Origin: Acetobacteraceae bacterium | GTDB taxonomy: Bacteria; Pseudomonadota; Alphaproteobacteria; Acetobacterales; Acetobacteraceae | DNA: 46,867 nt | Assembly (NCBI GenBank): GCA_947475245.1 | Contig: CANJLW010000034.1 | Coordinates: 1-46,867, forward strand | Reading direction: 5' to 3' | Shown here: positions 26,136-35,107 of the stretch, piece after piece | Position numbering within the stretch: position 1 is the stretch's first letter | Layout of the letters: every line of letters begins with the position of its first letter | The notes under the pieces: model-generated | Database searches by the model: none | Told to the model about the DNA's origin: nothing | Seen by the model: the letters and a program-made list of their open reading frames with translations, nothing else | Made by a program: the position numbers and the translations under genes

Positions 26136-26173
26136 CGGCCTCGGGGGAAACCTCGGGGCCGTTTTCGTTTTTG
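26136..26173 (+). terminator. Rho-independent terminator of hppA
   Basis: An 11-bp stem (CGGCCTCGGGG / CCTCGGGGCCG, with two G-T wobbles) is capped by a GAAA tetraloop at 26147-26150. It is followed at once by TTTTCGTTTTT. It starts 28 bases past the hppA stop. Confidence 0.88.
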
Positions 26174-26200
26174 CTTCGATCCGCCACAGGAATACACGCG

Positions 26201-27040
26201 ATGTCCAACCCATCCGTCCCGCTGCTCGCCGAACTCCCGGAAGACCGGGCAAGTGGAGAGATTGCCGGGATTTACGAGGAAATTCGCCGCTTCTCCGGCG
26301 TTCCCTACGTATCCTCGTTGCAACGCTACCTCGCGACGATGCCGGGTGTATTGGAGTGGGCCTGGGCGGCGTTGCGACCGGCACTGGTGTCGGGTGTTAT
26401 TCCGGAAACCGGATGGGCCTTGGCGCGGACGGTGCGGATCGCCCCGCTGCCGCCGCTGTTGCCGGCAACCATCGCCGATTGGGGCCTGAACGCCGCCGAT
26501 ATCGCGGCGCTGCGCAACATCGCGGCAAACTTCGTTCGGGTGTCCCCGGTCAATATCGTCACCGGCAGTTGTCTGGCGTGCCTGCTGACGGGGCCCGCGC
26601 CATCCGGCGACGGCTTTCTCGGAAGCTGGACTCCGCCCGCCATGTTGGCACCGATGCCGGGCAATATCGATCCTGACGCGTTACCAACCGTTCAGCGCGA
26701 TCAGTTGATGCGTTTCGCGACGGAGGTTGACGGCGCGCCCTTCATCCCCGCGCTGTATCGGCAGTTGGCGCACTGGCCGGAGGTTATCGCCTGGTTCGCC
26801 GATGCCCTGATCCCGCGCTTTACAACCGAGGAGACGAATACCGCGCGCGCGGGTTTCAAAGCGGCCGCGCGGGCAGCCGCGCCGGGCATAGTCGCCCAAC
26901 TGCCGGACGTGCCGCAGAGGCAACGCCCGGATGCCGAAACCACGCGGCGCATTCTGGTGACGGTCGATCGCTATGCTGAAACCAGCCCCGAAATGACAAT
27001 GTTCGGCCAATTGCTTCTGGATGCGCTGCCGCCTGCATGA
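26201..27040 (+). CDS. DehI-like halocarboxylic acid dehalogenase family protein
   Basis: A 279-residue, mostly helical soluble protein. Two similar halves can be seen: IYEEIRRFSGVPYVSSLQRYLATMPGVLEWAWAALRPALVSG, and later DQLMRFATEVDGAPFIPALYRQLAHWPEVIAWFADAL. This internal pseudo-repeat with GVPYV/APFIP and the W-x-W pattern is typical of group I 2-haloacid dehalogenases (DehI), which hydrolyse both D- and L-haloacids. I could not confirm the catalytic Asp and Asn by alignment, so haloacid activity is inferred. The start is 28 bases past the hppA terminator with ACAGGAAT upstream. Confidence 0.6.
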   Translation: MSNPSVPLLAELPEDRASGEIAGIYEEIRRFSGVPYVSSLQRYLATMPGVLEWAWAALRPALVSGVIPETGWALARTVRIAPLPPLLPATIADWGLNAADIAALRNIAANFVRVSPVNIVTGSCLACLLTGPAPSGDGFLGSWTPPAMLAPMPGNIDPDALPTVQRDQLMRFATEVDGAPFIPALYRQLAHWPEVIAWFADALIPRFTTEETNTARAGFKAAARAAAPGIVAQLPDVPQRQRPDAETTRRILVTVDRYAETSPEMTMFGQLLLDALPPA

Positions 27041-27138
27041 CGCATCATGGTATCCGAGCAACAGCGGCGCCGGACCGGCGCGATCCGAGACCGGGCCTGT
27101 AGGCTCGTCCGCCTCTTTCCTCGACGGGATTCCCAATC

Positions 27139-28518
27139 GTGCAGCGCTGGCTGGCTTTTGCCATTCTGATGGCGGGGGGCTTTCTGCCCCCGGTCGATTT
27201 CTTCATCGTCAATGTGGCGTTGCCGACGATCCGCGACAGTCTTGCCGCCACGCCGGCGCAGACTCAGTTGGTGATTTCCGGCTATGCTGCGGGTTACGCG
27301 GTCTTCCTGATAACCGGCGGTCGGTTGGGCGATCTGTATGGTCGGCGGCGGTGTTTTCTGCTCGGGATGGTGCTTTTTACCCTGACCAACGTGCTGTGCG
27401 GCATCGCGCCAAACGCGAATTTGTTGCTGGTTGGGCGGGTGTTGCAAGGGTTGGCGGCGGCGTTGTTGGCACCGCAGGTCCTGGGCGCGGTGCGCGCGCT
27501 GTATGCCGATCCTCGGGCGCTCTCCAAAGCACTGAGTATTTTTGGGATCACGATGGGGCTTGCCGCGGCGGTCGGCCAATTCTCCGGCGGCGCGCTGGTC
27601 GCCTGGAACCCCTTGGATTTGGGCTGGCGAGCGATCTTTTTGATCAAAATTCCGGTCTGCCTGCCCATCCTGCTGGCCGCATGGCGCTTCCTGCCCGAAA
27701 CCGGCGGCGGTCAGAACACGCGGCTCGACCTTGTCGGTGCCGGATTGATTTCCGTCGCCTTGGCGGCGGTGGTCGTGCCGCTGTCGCAAGGGCGGGAGTT
27801 GGGTTGGCCGCTCTGGGTGTTCGTCGTTCTGGCGTCGGCGCCGTGCCTGATTGTCGTGTTCCTGTGGCACCAGGATCGCCTGGCCAAGAGTGGCGGCATG
27901 CCGCTGGTCGATTTGCGGTTGTTTGCCATTCCCAGTTTTCGGCGTGGGGTACTGGTGGCGACGCTGTTCTTCTTCACCACCAGCTTCTACTTCCTGTTCG
28001 GCATTTATCAGCAGGCGGGTCTAGGTGTGAACCCGCTGTGGACCGGTCTGGCAATCCTGCCATACGGCTTGGGGTTGTTCCTGGGGCCGATCGTCAGTGC
28101 GCCGTTTCAGCGCCTGCAACCGAAGCTGCTGGCAATCGGAATGAGCATCCAGGTCACGTTTTACGTGCTGATCGGCGTCCTGGTCGCCATCGGCATCACC
28201 GATTGGCGTTTGTCGGGCGTCGTTTTTCTGGCCGGGCTGGGCCAAGGCGTCGCGTTTCCCCGATTATACAACACAATCCTGGGGCAGGTGCCGTCCGATC
28301 AGGCCGGGGTCGCGTCGGGCATCACCAACTCCGCGCTGCAGATGGGCGCGGCGGTCAGCGCGGCGGCGATCGGGAGTTTGTTTTTCTCGGTGCTGGATGG
28401 ACAGACGACGGAACGCGCATACGCGCACGCATTTTCCATCGCGCAATGGACCTTGTCGGCCGCGCTGGGGATCGCAATGGTGCTTGCGATTCCAGTGGCG
28501 ATTAAGAAAGCGCGGTAG
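27139..28518 (+). CDS. MFS efflux transporter, DHA2 (EmrB/QacA) type
   Basis: A 459-residue inner-membrane protein with about 14 hydrophobic segments. The first helix ends in DFFIVNVALPTIRDSL, the loop motif GRLGDLYGRRR is at about 60-70, and motif C-like GLAAAVGQFSGG is in helix 5. These mark the 14-TMS DHA2 drug:H+ antiporters. The start is a GTG; no better in-frame start is nearby. It follows the DehI-like gene by 98 bp in the same direction and converges on the nitrile hydratase-like operon with a 3-bp gap. Confidence 0.85.
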   Translation: MQRWLAFAILMAGGFLPPVDFFIVNVALPTIRDSLAATPAQTQLVISGYAAGYAVFLITGGRLGDLYGRRRCFLLGMVLFTLTNVLCGIAPNANLLLVGRVLQGLAAALLAPQVLGAVRALYADPRALSKALSIFGITMGLAAAVGQFSGGALVAWNPLDLGWRAIFLIKIPVCLPILLAAWRFLPETGGGQNTRLDLVGAGLISVALAAVVVPLSQGRELGWPLWVFVVLASAPCLIVVFLWHQDRLAKSGGMPLVDLRLFAIPSFRRGVLVATLFFFTTSFYFLFGIYQQAGLGVNPLWTGLAILPYGLGLFLGPIVSAPFQRLQPKLLAIGMSIQVTFYVLIGVLVAIGITDWRLSGVVFLAGLGQGVAFPRLYNTILGQVPSDQAGVASGITNSALQMGAAVSAAAIGSLFFSVLDGQTTERAYAHAFSIAQWTLSAALGIAMVLAIPVAIKKAR

Positions 28519-28521
28519 CTT

Positions 28522-29106
28522 TCACCCGATCGTCGGCACCGTCACGCCGATCATATCCCCTTCCCGAACAATGGCGGCGAGTTGTTCCTCGCTCCATCCA
28601 TCGGTGCCGTCGGGGCGCATGGGCAGCACCATCCAACGGTAATCCGCGGTGGAATCCACCACGGTCAGCCGGATATCGTCGGGGATGACCGTCTTCCACT
28701 CCTCCGCCAGCATGCCACGCGGATCGCGGACGGCGCGCGCGCGGAAGGCGGCGGATTTGTACCAGAACGGCGGATACCCAAGGACGCCGCGCGGGTAGCA
28801 ACTGCACAACGTGCAAACGACGAGGTTGTGGGTGTCCGGAGTGTTTTCCAGCACGCCCAGCGGTGGCATGCCGCGCATCGGGATGCCCAGTTCCTCCGCC
28901 GCCTTGGCACCGTCGTCCAGCAGTCGCGCGCGATAGGCGGGATCGACCCAGGCCTTGGCGACCATACGCGCGCCCTGGCCCGGGCTTGCGCGATCGGTGA
29001 TCGCGATCCGCTCTTGAATTTCGGCGGTCGTCGCGATGCCTTTTTGAGCGAGCAAGTCACGTACGGCGGCAAGCAGACGGTCGCTGGGAGTGTCGAGAAT
29101 GTTCAT
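28522..29106 (-). CDS. Nitrile hydratase alpha subunit / thiocyanate hydrolase gamma-like, cobalt type
   Basis: A 194-residue metal-binding subunit. VCTLCSCYPR contains the claw-setting motif Cys98-Thr99-Leu100-Cys101-Ser102-Cys103. Thr between the first Cys and Leu is the pattern of cobalt enzymes, whereas iron enzymes have Ser. VLGYPPFWYKS just after it is also conserved. Family members hydrate nitriles to amides, or convert thiocyanate to carbonyl sulfide. The start at 29106 sits in an ATGA overlap with the preceding gene. It is the last of three coupled genes; together with split beta genes this resembles thiocyanate hydrolase and toyocamycin nitrile hydratase rather than two-subunit nitrile hydratases. 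Confidence 0.88.
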   Translation of the reverse strand: MNILDTPSDRLLAAVRDLLAQKGIATTAEIQERIAITDRASPGQGARMVAKAWVDPAYRARLLDDGAKAAEELGIPMRGMPPLGVLENTPDTHNLVVCTLCSCYPRGVLGYPPFWYKSAAFRARAVRDPRGMLAEEWKTVIPDDIRLTVVDSTADYRWMVLPMRPDGTDGWSEEQLAAIVREGDMIGVTVPTIG

Positions 29107-29399
29107 GGCTTTTCCAACCAATGGCCGAAAATCTCGACCAATAACGCGTCATCCGCCCGGTCTTCGGCCCAGATCACGCCTTTTTTGAACCGGACATGAT
29201 AAAGCGGGCGCGGCTCCGCCGGTCGGCCAAAGGCGAGGTCTTCCGGATTGGGAAAATCGCCGAGATGGCGCACAATCTGACCCTGAACCCCGCGCACGTA
29301 ATAGGGCGTGCGGATATGGGCGGGACCGCGCCGTTCGGGCCAATCGTCCTTCACGCGCACGATGTCGCCCGGCGCGAAGGCGAACGCGGTGGCGGTCAT
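29103..29399 (-). CDS. Nitrile hydratase beta subunit, C-terminal domain as a separate protein
   Basis: A 98-residue protein equivalent to the C-terminal SH3-like half of nitrile hydratase beta: FAPGDIVRVKDDWPERRGPAHIRTPYYVRGVQGQIVRHLG, then LYHVRFKKGVIWAEDRADDALLVEIFGHWLEKP. In thiocyanate hydrolase this piece is its own alpha subunit. It is flanked by ATGA overlaps on both sides, so the three proteins are probably made in equal amounts and assembled together around the cobalt centre. Confidence 0.88.
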   Translation of the reverse strand: MTATAFAFAPGDIVRVKDDWPERRGPAHIRTPYYVRGVQGQIVRHLGDFPNPEDLAFGRPAEPRPLYHVRFKKGVIWAEDRADDALLVEIFGHWLEKP

Positions 29400-29719
29400 T
29401 GCGCGTCCAATGCCGAACGGAGTTCGGCTTCAGTGATGACGCCCTTGCGCAACAGATTGTCGGTAATCGAACGGATCCAGCGGCGATAATAGCTGAGCCG
29501 GTGATACTCTTCTTCGGGAATTGCCTCGATACAGCGGCGCAGTTCATCGACGGACATGACTTCTTTCGCGCCGAGGATCTGGCGCAGCGCATCGACTTCC
29601 TTATCGAAGTCGGTCAGGGCATGCGGCTCAGTATCGACGGCCTCACACATGAATTTCGACGCGCCACCCAGATCGTGGTGAGAGCGTTGGGATTCCTTCG
29701 CGGGGGTTTCCTGTTCCAT
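29396..29719 (-). CDS. Nitrile hydratase beta subunit, N-terminal domain as a separate protein
   Basis: A 107-residue protein matching the N-terminal helical half of nitrile hydratase beta or thiocyanate hydrolase beta. It has an HDLGG motif near residue 15 and ends with YYRRWIRSITDNLLRKGVITEAEL. The start at 29719 (MEQETPAKES) is chosen because it keeps HDLGG close to the N-terminus; the longer open frame adds 56 unconserved residues, and no strong Shine-Dalgarno distinguishes the options. It is the promoter-proximal gene of the operon and is divergent from the GGDEF/EAL gene. Confidence 0.78.
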   Translation of the reverse strand: MEQETPAKESQRSHHDLGGASKFMCEAVDTEPHALTDFDKEVDALRQILGAKEVMSVDELRRCIEAIPEEEYHRLSYYRRWIRSITDNLLRKGVITEAELRSALDAQ

Positions 29720-29858
29720 GCAGGACGGTTTAACCGAATTCGCCGCATGCGCCAAAATCTTCTCGTCGACCCCCTGAAAATTAGCGAGTCCTTCACCTTT
29801 TGCCGGGCAAAGTCGCTCCATACGCCTGACCGGCGTCGAAAGATGGAGGGAGATACCG

Positions 29859-31679
29859 ATGGCCGATCCTCTTTTGCTGATTGGCACCGCGCTGGCGGGG
29901 GGGGCCGCGGCATCGTCCGTCAGTGCATGGGTGCAGGGTCATCGATTGCGCCGCCTGCGTGCGAAGCTGGCCAAGTGCGACATAGCGCTGGCCGGACTGC
30001 GCCATGACGACGCACAGCAAAGGGTACTGAGCCGAGCGATTTTGGACGATCCGGGGAGGCTGGCGGTTCGATTTAATGCGGAGGGTCAGGCGACGTTCGT
30101 CTCGCCCTCCTGCTGGTCGATTGCCGGCTGCCCGCCGGAACATCTTCTGGCCGACGGCCTGTCGCGCATGGTGCATCCCAACGACACGACCACGCTGAAC
30201 AATATGCTGATGGGGCTTGTTCCGACGATGGAAAGCCGGGTGCGGTTGATCCGTGCCGACGGTCGCGTCGTCTGGCTGCTGCTGAGGCGCGAACCAGTGC
30301 CGGAGGATGGAGGTCAGGTGATGACACTGACCGACATCACTCAGGCCGTGCGCACAGAGGACAGCCTTGCCGACGCGCGCCAGACACTGACACGCATGGC
30401 GATGCTGGATTCGTTGACCGGCCTGCCCAACCGCGCCTGCTTCGTCGCCGACACGGATCGTGCGATCGCGTCCGGCCAAAGCGTCGCGCTGTTCTTCATC
30501 GACCTCGACCGCTTCAAGCCGATGAACGACATGCACGGCCATGTGATCGGCGACGCAATCCTGCGCGAGATCGGTAGCCGCCTGTCCCGGCTCTCCACAG
30601 ACGATCTCATCGCCGCTCGGCTTGGCGCGGACGAGTTTGCGTTGTTGGCCCGTGCGGACGACGGCGACCAGACCCTTGCCGAACGCGCCCGCCAACTGAT
30701 CGATACGATCCTGGCACCGATACGCGGCGAGGCCGCTCAGGTCGATGTATCGTCGACAATCGGGATCGCCATGAGCGGTCGCGACGGCACCAATGCCTGC
30801 GACCTTCTGCGCGCCGCGGATATCGCGATGACGCACGGCAAGCGGTCCGGCGGCGGGTGCTATCGCTTCTTCGAGGCCAGAATGGGCGAGGAACTGGCGC
30901 GAGACACCGAATTGTCCCGCGAATTGCCGCGCGCCATCGAGAATGGCGAGATCGTACCGTATTTCCAGCCGTTAGTACGCATGAAAGACGCCGAAATCGT
31001 CGGGTTCGAGGTACTGGCGCGATGGGAACATCCGACCCGGGGCGTGCTACCGCCGGCGCGCTTCCTGGATCTGGTGGAAAAATCCGGCCGGTCCGGGGCG
31101 ATGTTCCGCGCCTTGTTGGCGAAGTCCTGCATGGTGGCGCGCGGATGGTCTCGCCATGTCGGATTGTCGATCAACATCTCTCCACGTGAGTTATTGGACG
31201 ATAGCTTGCCGGACATCGTGGATGAAATTCTGTGCTCGACCGGCTTTGACGGTAGACGCCTTGAGGTGGAACTGACCGAGAACGCCCTTGTCGACGACTG
31301 TCATCAGGCCCGAGACGTTCTGGAACGTCTCCGCGCGCTCGGCCCGACCGTCGCGCTGGACGATTTCGGCACTGGGTTTTCCAGTCTTTTCCATCTGCGG
31401 GAGCTACCGATCGACAAGGTGAAGATCGACAAATCGTTCATGCGTGCGTTGGATACCGACGCGGAAAACGCGCGCTACGTCGTCGCCATCGTCGGACTGT
31501 GTCACGCGCTGGGTCTGGAAATGACCGCCGAAGGCGTCGAAACCGAGGGCACGATGCGCAGATTGCAGGAGGTCGGCTGCACCTTCGGCCAGGGCTACCT
31601 GTTCGGGCGGCCGATGCCGGCAAGCGATGCCGGCGCGCTGCTTGGGACGAACCGGCTGCCGGCCATGGCCGCGGAATAG
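29859..31679 (+). CDS. PAS-GGDEF-EAL cyclic-di-GMP turnover protein
   Basis: A 606-residue protein. An N-terminal hydrophobic stretch (about 5-24) may be a membrane anchor, followed by a PAS-like domain (about 60-165), GGDEF (about 175-335) and EAL (about 350-595). The cyclase signature is GADEF at 256-260 rather than GGDEF, so cyclase activity may be weak or lost. The phosphodiesterase domain has EVL at 384-386 but retains SINISP, the ELTEN glutamate, DDFGTGFSS, KIDKSF, EGVET and GQGYLFGRP, so it is probably active. GGAGGGAG precedes the ATG. It is divergent from the nitrile hydratase-like operon. Confidence 0.9.
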   Translation: MADPLLLIGTALAGGAAASSVSAWVQGHRLRRLRAKLAKCDIALAGLRHDDAQQRVLSRAILDDPGRLAVRFNAEGQATFVSPSCWSIAGCPPEHLLADGLSRMVHPNDTTTLNNMLMGLVPTMESRVRLIRADGRVVWLLLRREPVPEDGGQVMTLTDITQAVRTEDSLADARQTLTRMAMLDSLTGLPNRACFVADTDRAIASGQSVALFFIDLDRFKPMNDMHGHVIGDAILREIGSRLSRLSTDDLIAARLGADEFALLARADDGDQTLAERARQLIDTILAPIRGEAAQVDVSSTIGIAMSGRDGTNACDLLRAADIAMTHGKRSGGGCYRFFEARMGEELARDTELSRELPRAIENGEIVPYFQPLVRMKDAEIVGFEVLARWEHPTRGVLPPARFLDLVEKSGRSGAMFRALLAKSCMVARGWSRHVGLSINISPRELLDDSLPDIVDEILCSTGFDGRRLEVELTENALVDDCHQARDVLERLRALGPTVALDDFGTGFSSLFHLRELPIDKVKIDKSFMRALDTDAENARYVVAIVGLCHALGLEMTAEGVETEGTMRRLQEVGCTFGQGYLFGRPMPASDAGALLGTNRLPAMAAE

Positions 31680-31683
31680 GCGA

Positions 31684-32148
31684 TTACAGCGCGTTCGCGG
31701 CCGCCAGAACCTCCGCCGCGTGCCCGGCGACGCTGACCTTGCGCCAGGATTTCGCGATTCTGCCGTCCTTGTCGATCAGGAACGTGCTGCGTTCGATTCC
31801 CATGTATTTGCGGCCATACATGGATTTTTCGACCCAGGTGCCGAAGGCTTCGGCCACCGCGCGTGTCTCGTCGGACGCCAGCGGGAAGGTCAGATTGTAC
31901 TTGTCGGCGAATTTTTCGATCGGCTTCATCTTGTCCGGCGACACGCCGATGACGTCCAGCCCGATCTTGCCGAGTTGCGGCAGGGCTTCCTGAAAGGCGC
32001 AGGCTTCCTTGGTGCATCCGGGCGTATCGGCCTTGGGGTAAAAATACAGCACGAACGGCTTGCCCAACAACGTTGCCAGACTGACCGAGCGCCCCTTCGT
32101 CGCGGGCATTTCGAATGCGGGAGCCATATCTCCGTCCGCTACGCTCAT
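31684..32148 (-). CDS. bcp: Thioredoxin-dependent peroxiredoxin, BCP/PrxQ type
   Basis: A 154-residue cytosolic peroxiredoxin that reduces hydroperoxides. YFYPKADTPGCTKEACAF carries peroxidatic Cys45 and resolving Cys50, the atypical 2-Cys spacing of BCP. The active-site Arg is probably in the later R-K-Y-M-G-I-E-R-S-T-F-L-I segment. The start overlaps the glnE stop by ATGA, so the two are co-translated. Confidence 0.93.
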   Translation of the reverse strand: MSVADGDMAPAFEMPATKGRSVSLATLLGKPFVLYFYPKADTPGCTKEACAFQEALPQLGKIGLDVIGVSPDKMKPIEKFADKYNLTFPLASDETRAVAEAFGTWVEKSMYGRKYMGIERSTFLIDKDGRIAKSWRKVSVAGHAAEVLAAANAL

Positions 32149-35090
32149 GCCTTTGTATCTCCAATATGCCGTTCGAATGCCAAACGGACCTGCTGTGCCA
32201 ACCCGTCCAAGATGGCGCGCAATGCCGGCAGGTCAACCGCCTCTTCGCCGGTCGCCTGAACCGCGCGCAAAAGCATGCGGCCGGGAGCCTCGGGCAATGT
32301 GTCGCGTGTCGCCCGACCGACAACGATTCGGAGCATGCCCTGCACCGTGCGCCAGACATGATCGGCGTGGATCAACAACGCCGCGTCCTCGCGCGGCAAT
32401 AAGCCGGCATCGGCGAGGCGTCGCAGCGCGATCCGTGCGGTTTGCGATCGAATCTCGGGGAATTCGGCGGCATGGGCAACTTGCAGCGCCTGGGCGATGA
32501 ACTCGACCTCCACCAGGCCACCGGGGCGAAGTTTGACGTCCCATGGTCCGTCCTGCGGCAGGTCGCGCAGCATACGGCGGCGCATCGCCGCCGCGTCGGC
32601 CCGGGCGGCGGTCGGATCGCCGCTGCGGATCGCCTGCTCGATCGCGTCGGCGATTTTTTTGCGCAATGCCGGTTTGCCGGCGACGACCCGCGCGCGGGTC
32701 AGGGCCATACGCTCCCACGTCCAGGCACTTTCGGCGTGGTAACGGCGGAAGCCGGACAGAGAGACCGCGACGGGACCCTTGTTTCCGGAAGGACGCAACC
32801 GCATGTCGATTGCGTACATTTGCCCTTCAACACCGGGCGACGTCAGGGCGGCGACATAGGCATGGGCAGCACGTACGAACCACTGGCTGACCGGCAGCGA
32901 CCGCCCACCGGAGCTTTCGGTCACATGGTCCGGATGGTCGTAGATCAACATCAGATCCAGGTCTGACCCCGCCATCATCTCCTGACCGCCGGCCTTGCCC
33001 AGCGCGACCACAGCCATGTCGCCGCCCCGCACGCGCCCGAAGCGCGACGCGAAATCTGCGAGCACAGGCGGCAACATCGCGGCCAGCGCGGCCACGGCCA
33101 TGTCGGATCGGCGGATGCCTGCGCTGTCGGCGTCCAGGCGCCCCTCCATCGTCGCGACGGAGATCGAGAAATCCGCCTCTTTCACCGCGCGACGCGTGAC
33201 GTCGATGATCTCCTCCAGGTCGCGTGCGTCGGCGAGGCGGGGTTTCAGGTGGCGCGCGGCATTGGACTCGTCCGGCAGTAACAGACCTTCCAGGGCGGCG
33301 GCATGGCGCGCCAAGTGTTCGGCCAGAAATGGCGCGGCGCCCAACACGGCGACAATGCGGTCCAAGAGGGACGGGTTTCTCTGGAACAGCGACAGAAGCT
33401 GCACACCGGCGGGTTGCGCCGCCAGGAAGCGATCGAAGCGCGAAAAGGTTTCGTCGGGCAACGATTGTCCGCCGATCCTCGACAGGATGGCGGGCAGCAT
33501 CGAACCGATCAGGTCGCGCGCGCGCATGGAACGCAGTGCCCGCACGCGCCCTGTCTGCCAACCGCGCACGGCGGCCACGATGCGTTCCGGCTCCAGAAAG
33601 CCGAAGCCGCGCAACGCGGCGATCGTCTCCGGCGGCGCGGGCCCATCGCCGCGAAAATCCAGGTCGGAACCGCCGGAGTCCGGCAGGTCGGGAACCATCT
33701 CGAACACTTCCGCATAGCGCGCGCGCACGCGGGTGAAGGTGTTCAGCAGTTCGGTCGCGAATGCGGATGCGTCGTTGTAGCCCATGAACATCGCGATGCG
33801 CTCAATGTCCGGCGTGCGTTCCGGCACATCGTGGGTCTGCCGATCCGCGACCATCTGCAACCGATGCTCGACCTGCCGCAGGAAGCGATAGGCTGCTTCC
33901 AGCTCCCTGGCCGACGCGCGCGGCACGCGGCCCGCGCGGACCAGCAGGTGTAATGCGTCCAGGGTCACGGGCAACCGCAGGCCCGGCTCTCGCCCGCCCC
34001 AGACGAGTTGCAGCGTCTGAACCAGGAACTCGACCTCCCGAATGCCGCCTTCGCCGAGTTTGACGTTGTAGCCGGCGATGCCGGCGACGGGAGATGCGGC
34101 GCGTGGCGGACTACCGCCCCGGTGCTTGTCGATCCGCCGCTTCATGGCGTGAATATCGGCGACGGCCGCGAAATCGAGGCCGCGACGCCAGACAAACGGA
34201 CGAATGGCTTCCAGAAATCCGGCACCAAGGGCGAGATCACCGGCGACGGGGCGCGCCTTGATCATCGCCGCGCGTTCCCAGTTCTGTCCCATGCTTTCAT
34301 AGTAAGAAATCGCCGCCGGCAGCGCGATCGCGGGCGGTGTCGCCGCCGGATCGGGGCGCAGGCGCAGATCGGTGCGAAACACGTACCCGTCGGCGTCGCG
34401 GGCCTCCATCAATGAAACCAGACCGCGCGCCAAACGCGTGGTAAACCCACCCATGGCGTCACCGGCGCTCCGCTCGGTATAAATGGGCGCGGCGGGATCG
34501 TAGAGCAGCACGAGGTCGACATCGGACGAATAATTCAGTTCGCGAGCGCCCAGCTTGCCCATGCCCAGGACGGTAAACCCGCCGCCCTGAGCCGGGTTAT
34601 CCGGATCGGGGAGCATGAGTTCCCCCTGGTCGTGCGCGGAACGCAACAGATGTGCGACCGACAGGCGAAGCGCAGCCTCCGCCAGGTCGGACAGCGCGGT
34701 GGTCACCTGTTCAAGCACCCAAAGACCGCCGATGTCGGCAAGCGCGGTCGTCAGCGCCACGACACGCTTGGCGGCGCGCAGGCCGGCGACCACCCTCTCT
34801 CGCGCGGCGGACGGCTTTATCGCCGCAAGCGCGGCCATGGCCAAACCAACGACCGCGTCCGGGCCATCGACGACAAGGCGGCGCAGTGTCGCGGCCTCAC
34901 GCAACGCCAGGTCGGACAGGAACGGGCTGTTTCCGCCGATGCATCGCAGCATGGCCCGCGCGGCGGGTTGCGCGGCCATGCGCGCCTCCGCCCGACCCAG
35001 CGCTGCGATGCGTTCGAGCAGGCGATCGGCAGCCGCCCCGTCATACGGATCGGGCCAGGCGACGGGCAGCGTGAAGGTCGGTTGTTTCAT
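32145..35090 (-). CDS. glnE: Bifunctional glutamine synthetase adenylyltransferase/deadenylase
   Basis: A 981-residue regulator of glutamine synthetase. Each half has a nucleotidyltransferase core: GARELNYSSDVDLVLLYD in the N-terminal deadenylating half, and MMAGSDLDLMLIYDHP in the C-terminal adenylylating half. Helical segments GEGGIREVEFLVQ and RPGGLVEVEFIAQ flank the two halves. The ATG at 35090 (MKQPTFTLP) is preferred over the in-frame ATG at 35132 because the extra 14 residues overlap the divergent gene. Together with PII-dependent control it adjusts nitrogen assimilation. The start is only 17 bp from the GTG of the divergent AsmA-like gene. Confidence 0.93.
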   Translation of the reverse strand: MKQPTFTLPVAWPDPYDGAAADRLLERIAALGRAEARMAAQPAARAMLRCIGGNSPFLSDLALREAATLRRLVVDGPDAVVGLAMAALAAIKPSAARERVVAGLRAAKRVVALTTALADIGGLWVLEQVTTALSDLAEAALRLSVAHLLRSAHDQGELMLPDPDNPAQGGGFTVLGMGKLGARELNYSSDVDLVLLYDPAAPIYTERSAGDAMGGFTTRLARGLVSLMEARDADGYVFRTDLRLRPDPAATPPAIALPAAISYYESMGQNWERAAMIKARPVAGDLALGAGFLEAIRPFVWRRGLDFAAVADIHAMKRRIDKHRGGSPPRAASPVAGIAGYNVKLGEGGIREVEFLVQTLQLVWGGREPGLRLPVTLDALHLLVRAGRVPRASARELEAAYRFLRQVEHRLQMVADRQTHDVPERTPDIERIAMFMGYNDASAFATELLNTFTRVRARYAEVFEMVPDLPDSGGSDLDFRGDGPAPPETIAALRGFGFLEPERIVAAVRGWQTGRVRALRSMRARDLIGSMLPAILSRIGGQSLPDETFSRFDRFLAAQPAGVQLLSLFQRNPSLLDRIVAVLGAAPFLAEHLARHAAALEGLLLPDESNAARHLKPRLADARDLEEIIDVTRRAVKEADFSISVATMEGRLDADSAGIRRSDMAVAALAAMLPPVLADFASRFGRVRGGDMAVVALGKAGGQEMMAGSDLDLMLIYDHPDHVTESSGGRSLPVSQWFVRAAHAYVAALTSPGVEGQMYAIDMRLRPSGNKGPVAVSLSGFRRYHAESAWTWERMALTRARVVAGKPALRKKIADAIEQAIRSGDPTAARADAAAMRRRMLRDLPQDGPWDVKLRPGGLVEVEFIAQALQVAHAAEFPEIRSQTARIALRRLADAGLLPREDAALLIHADHVWRTVQGMLRIVVGRATRDTLPEAPGRMLLRAVQATGEEAVDLPALRAILDGLAQQVRLAFERHIGDTKA

Positions 35091-35107
35091 GGCATGGCAG
35101 GCTGGCC

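Noticed and set aside
34800-35090. GlnE start at 35132 or further upstream
   Set aside because: The added residues fall inside the divergent AsmA-like gene and are not family-like.
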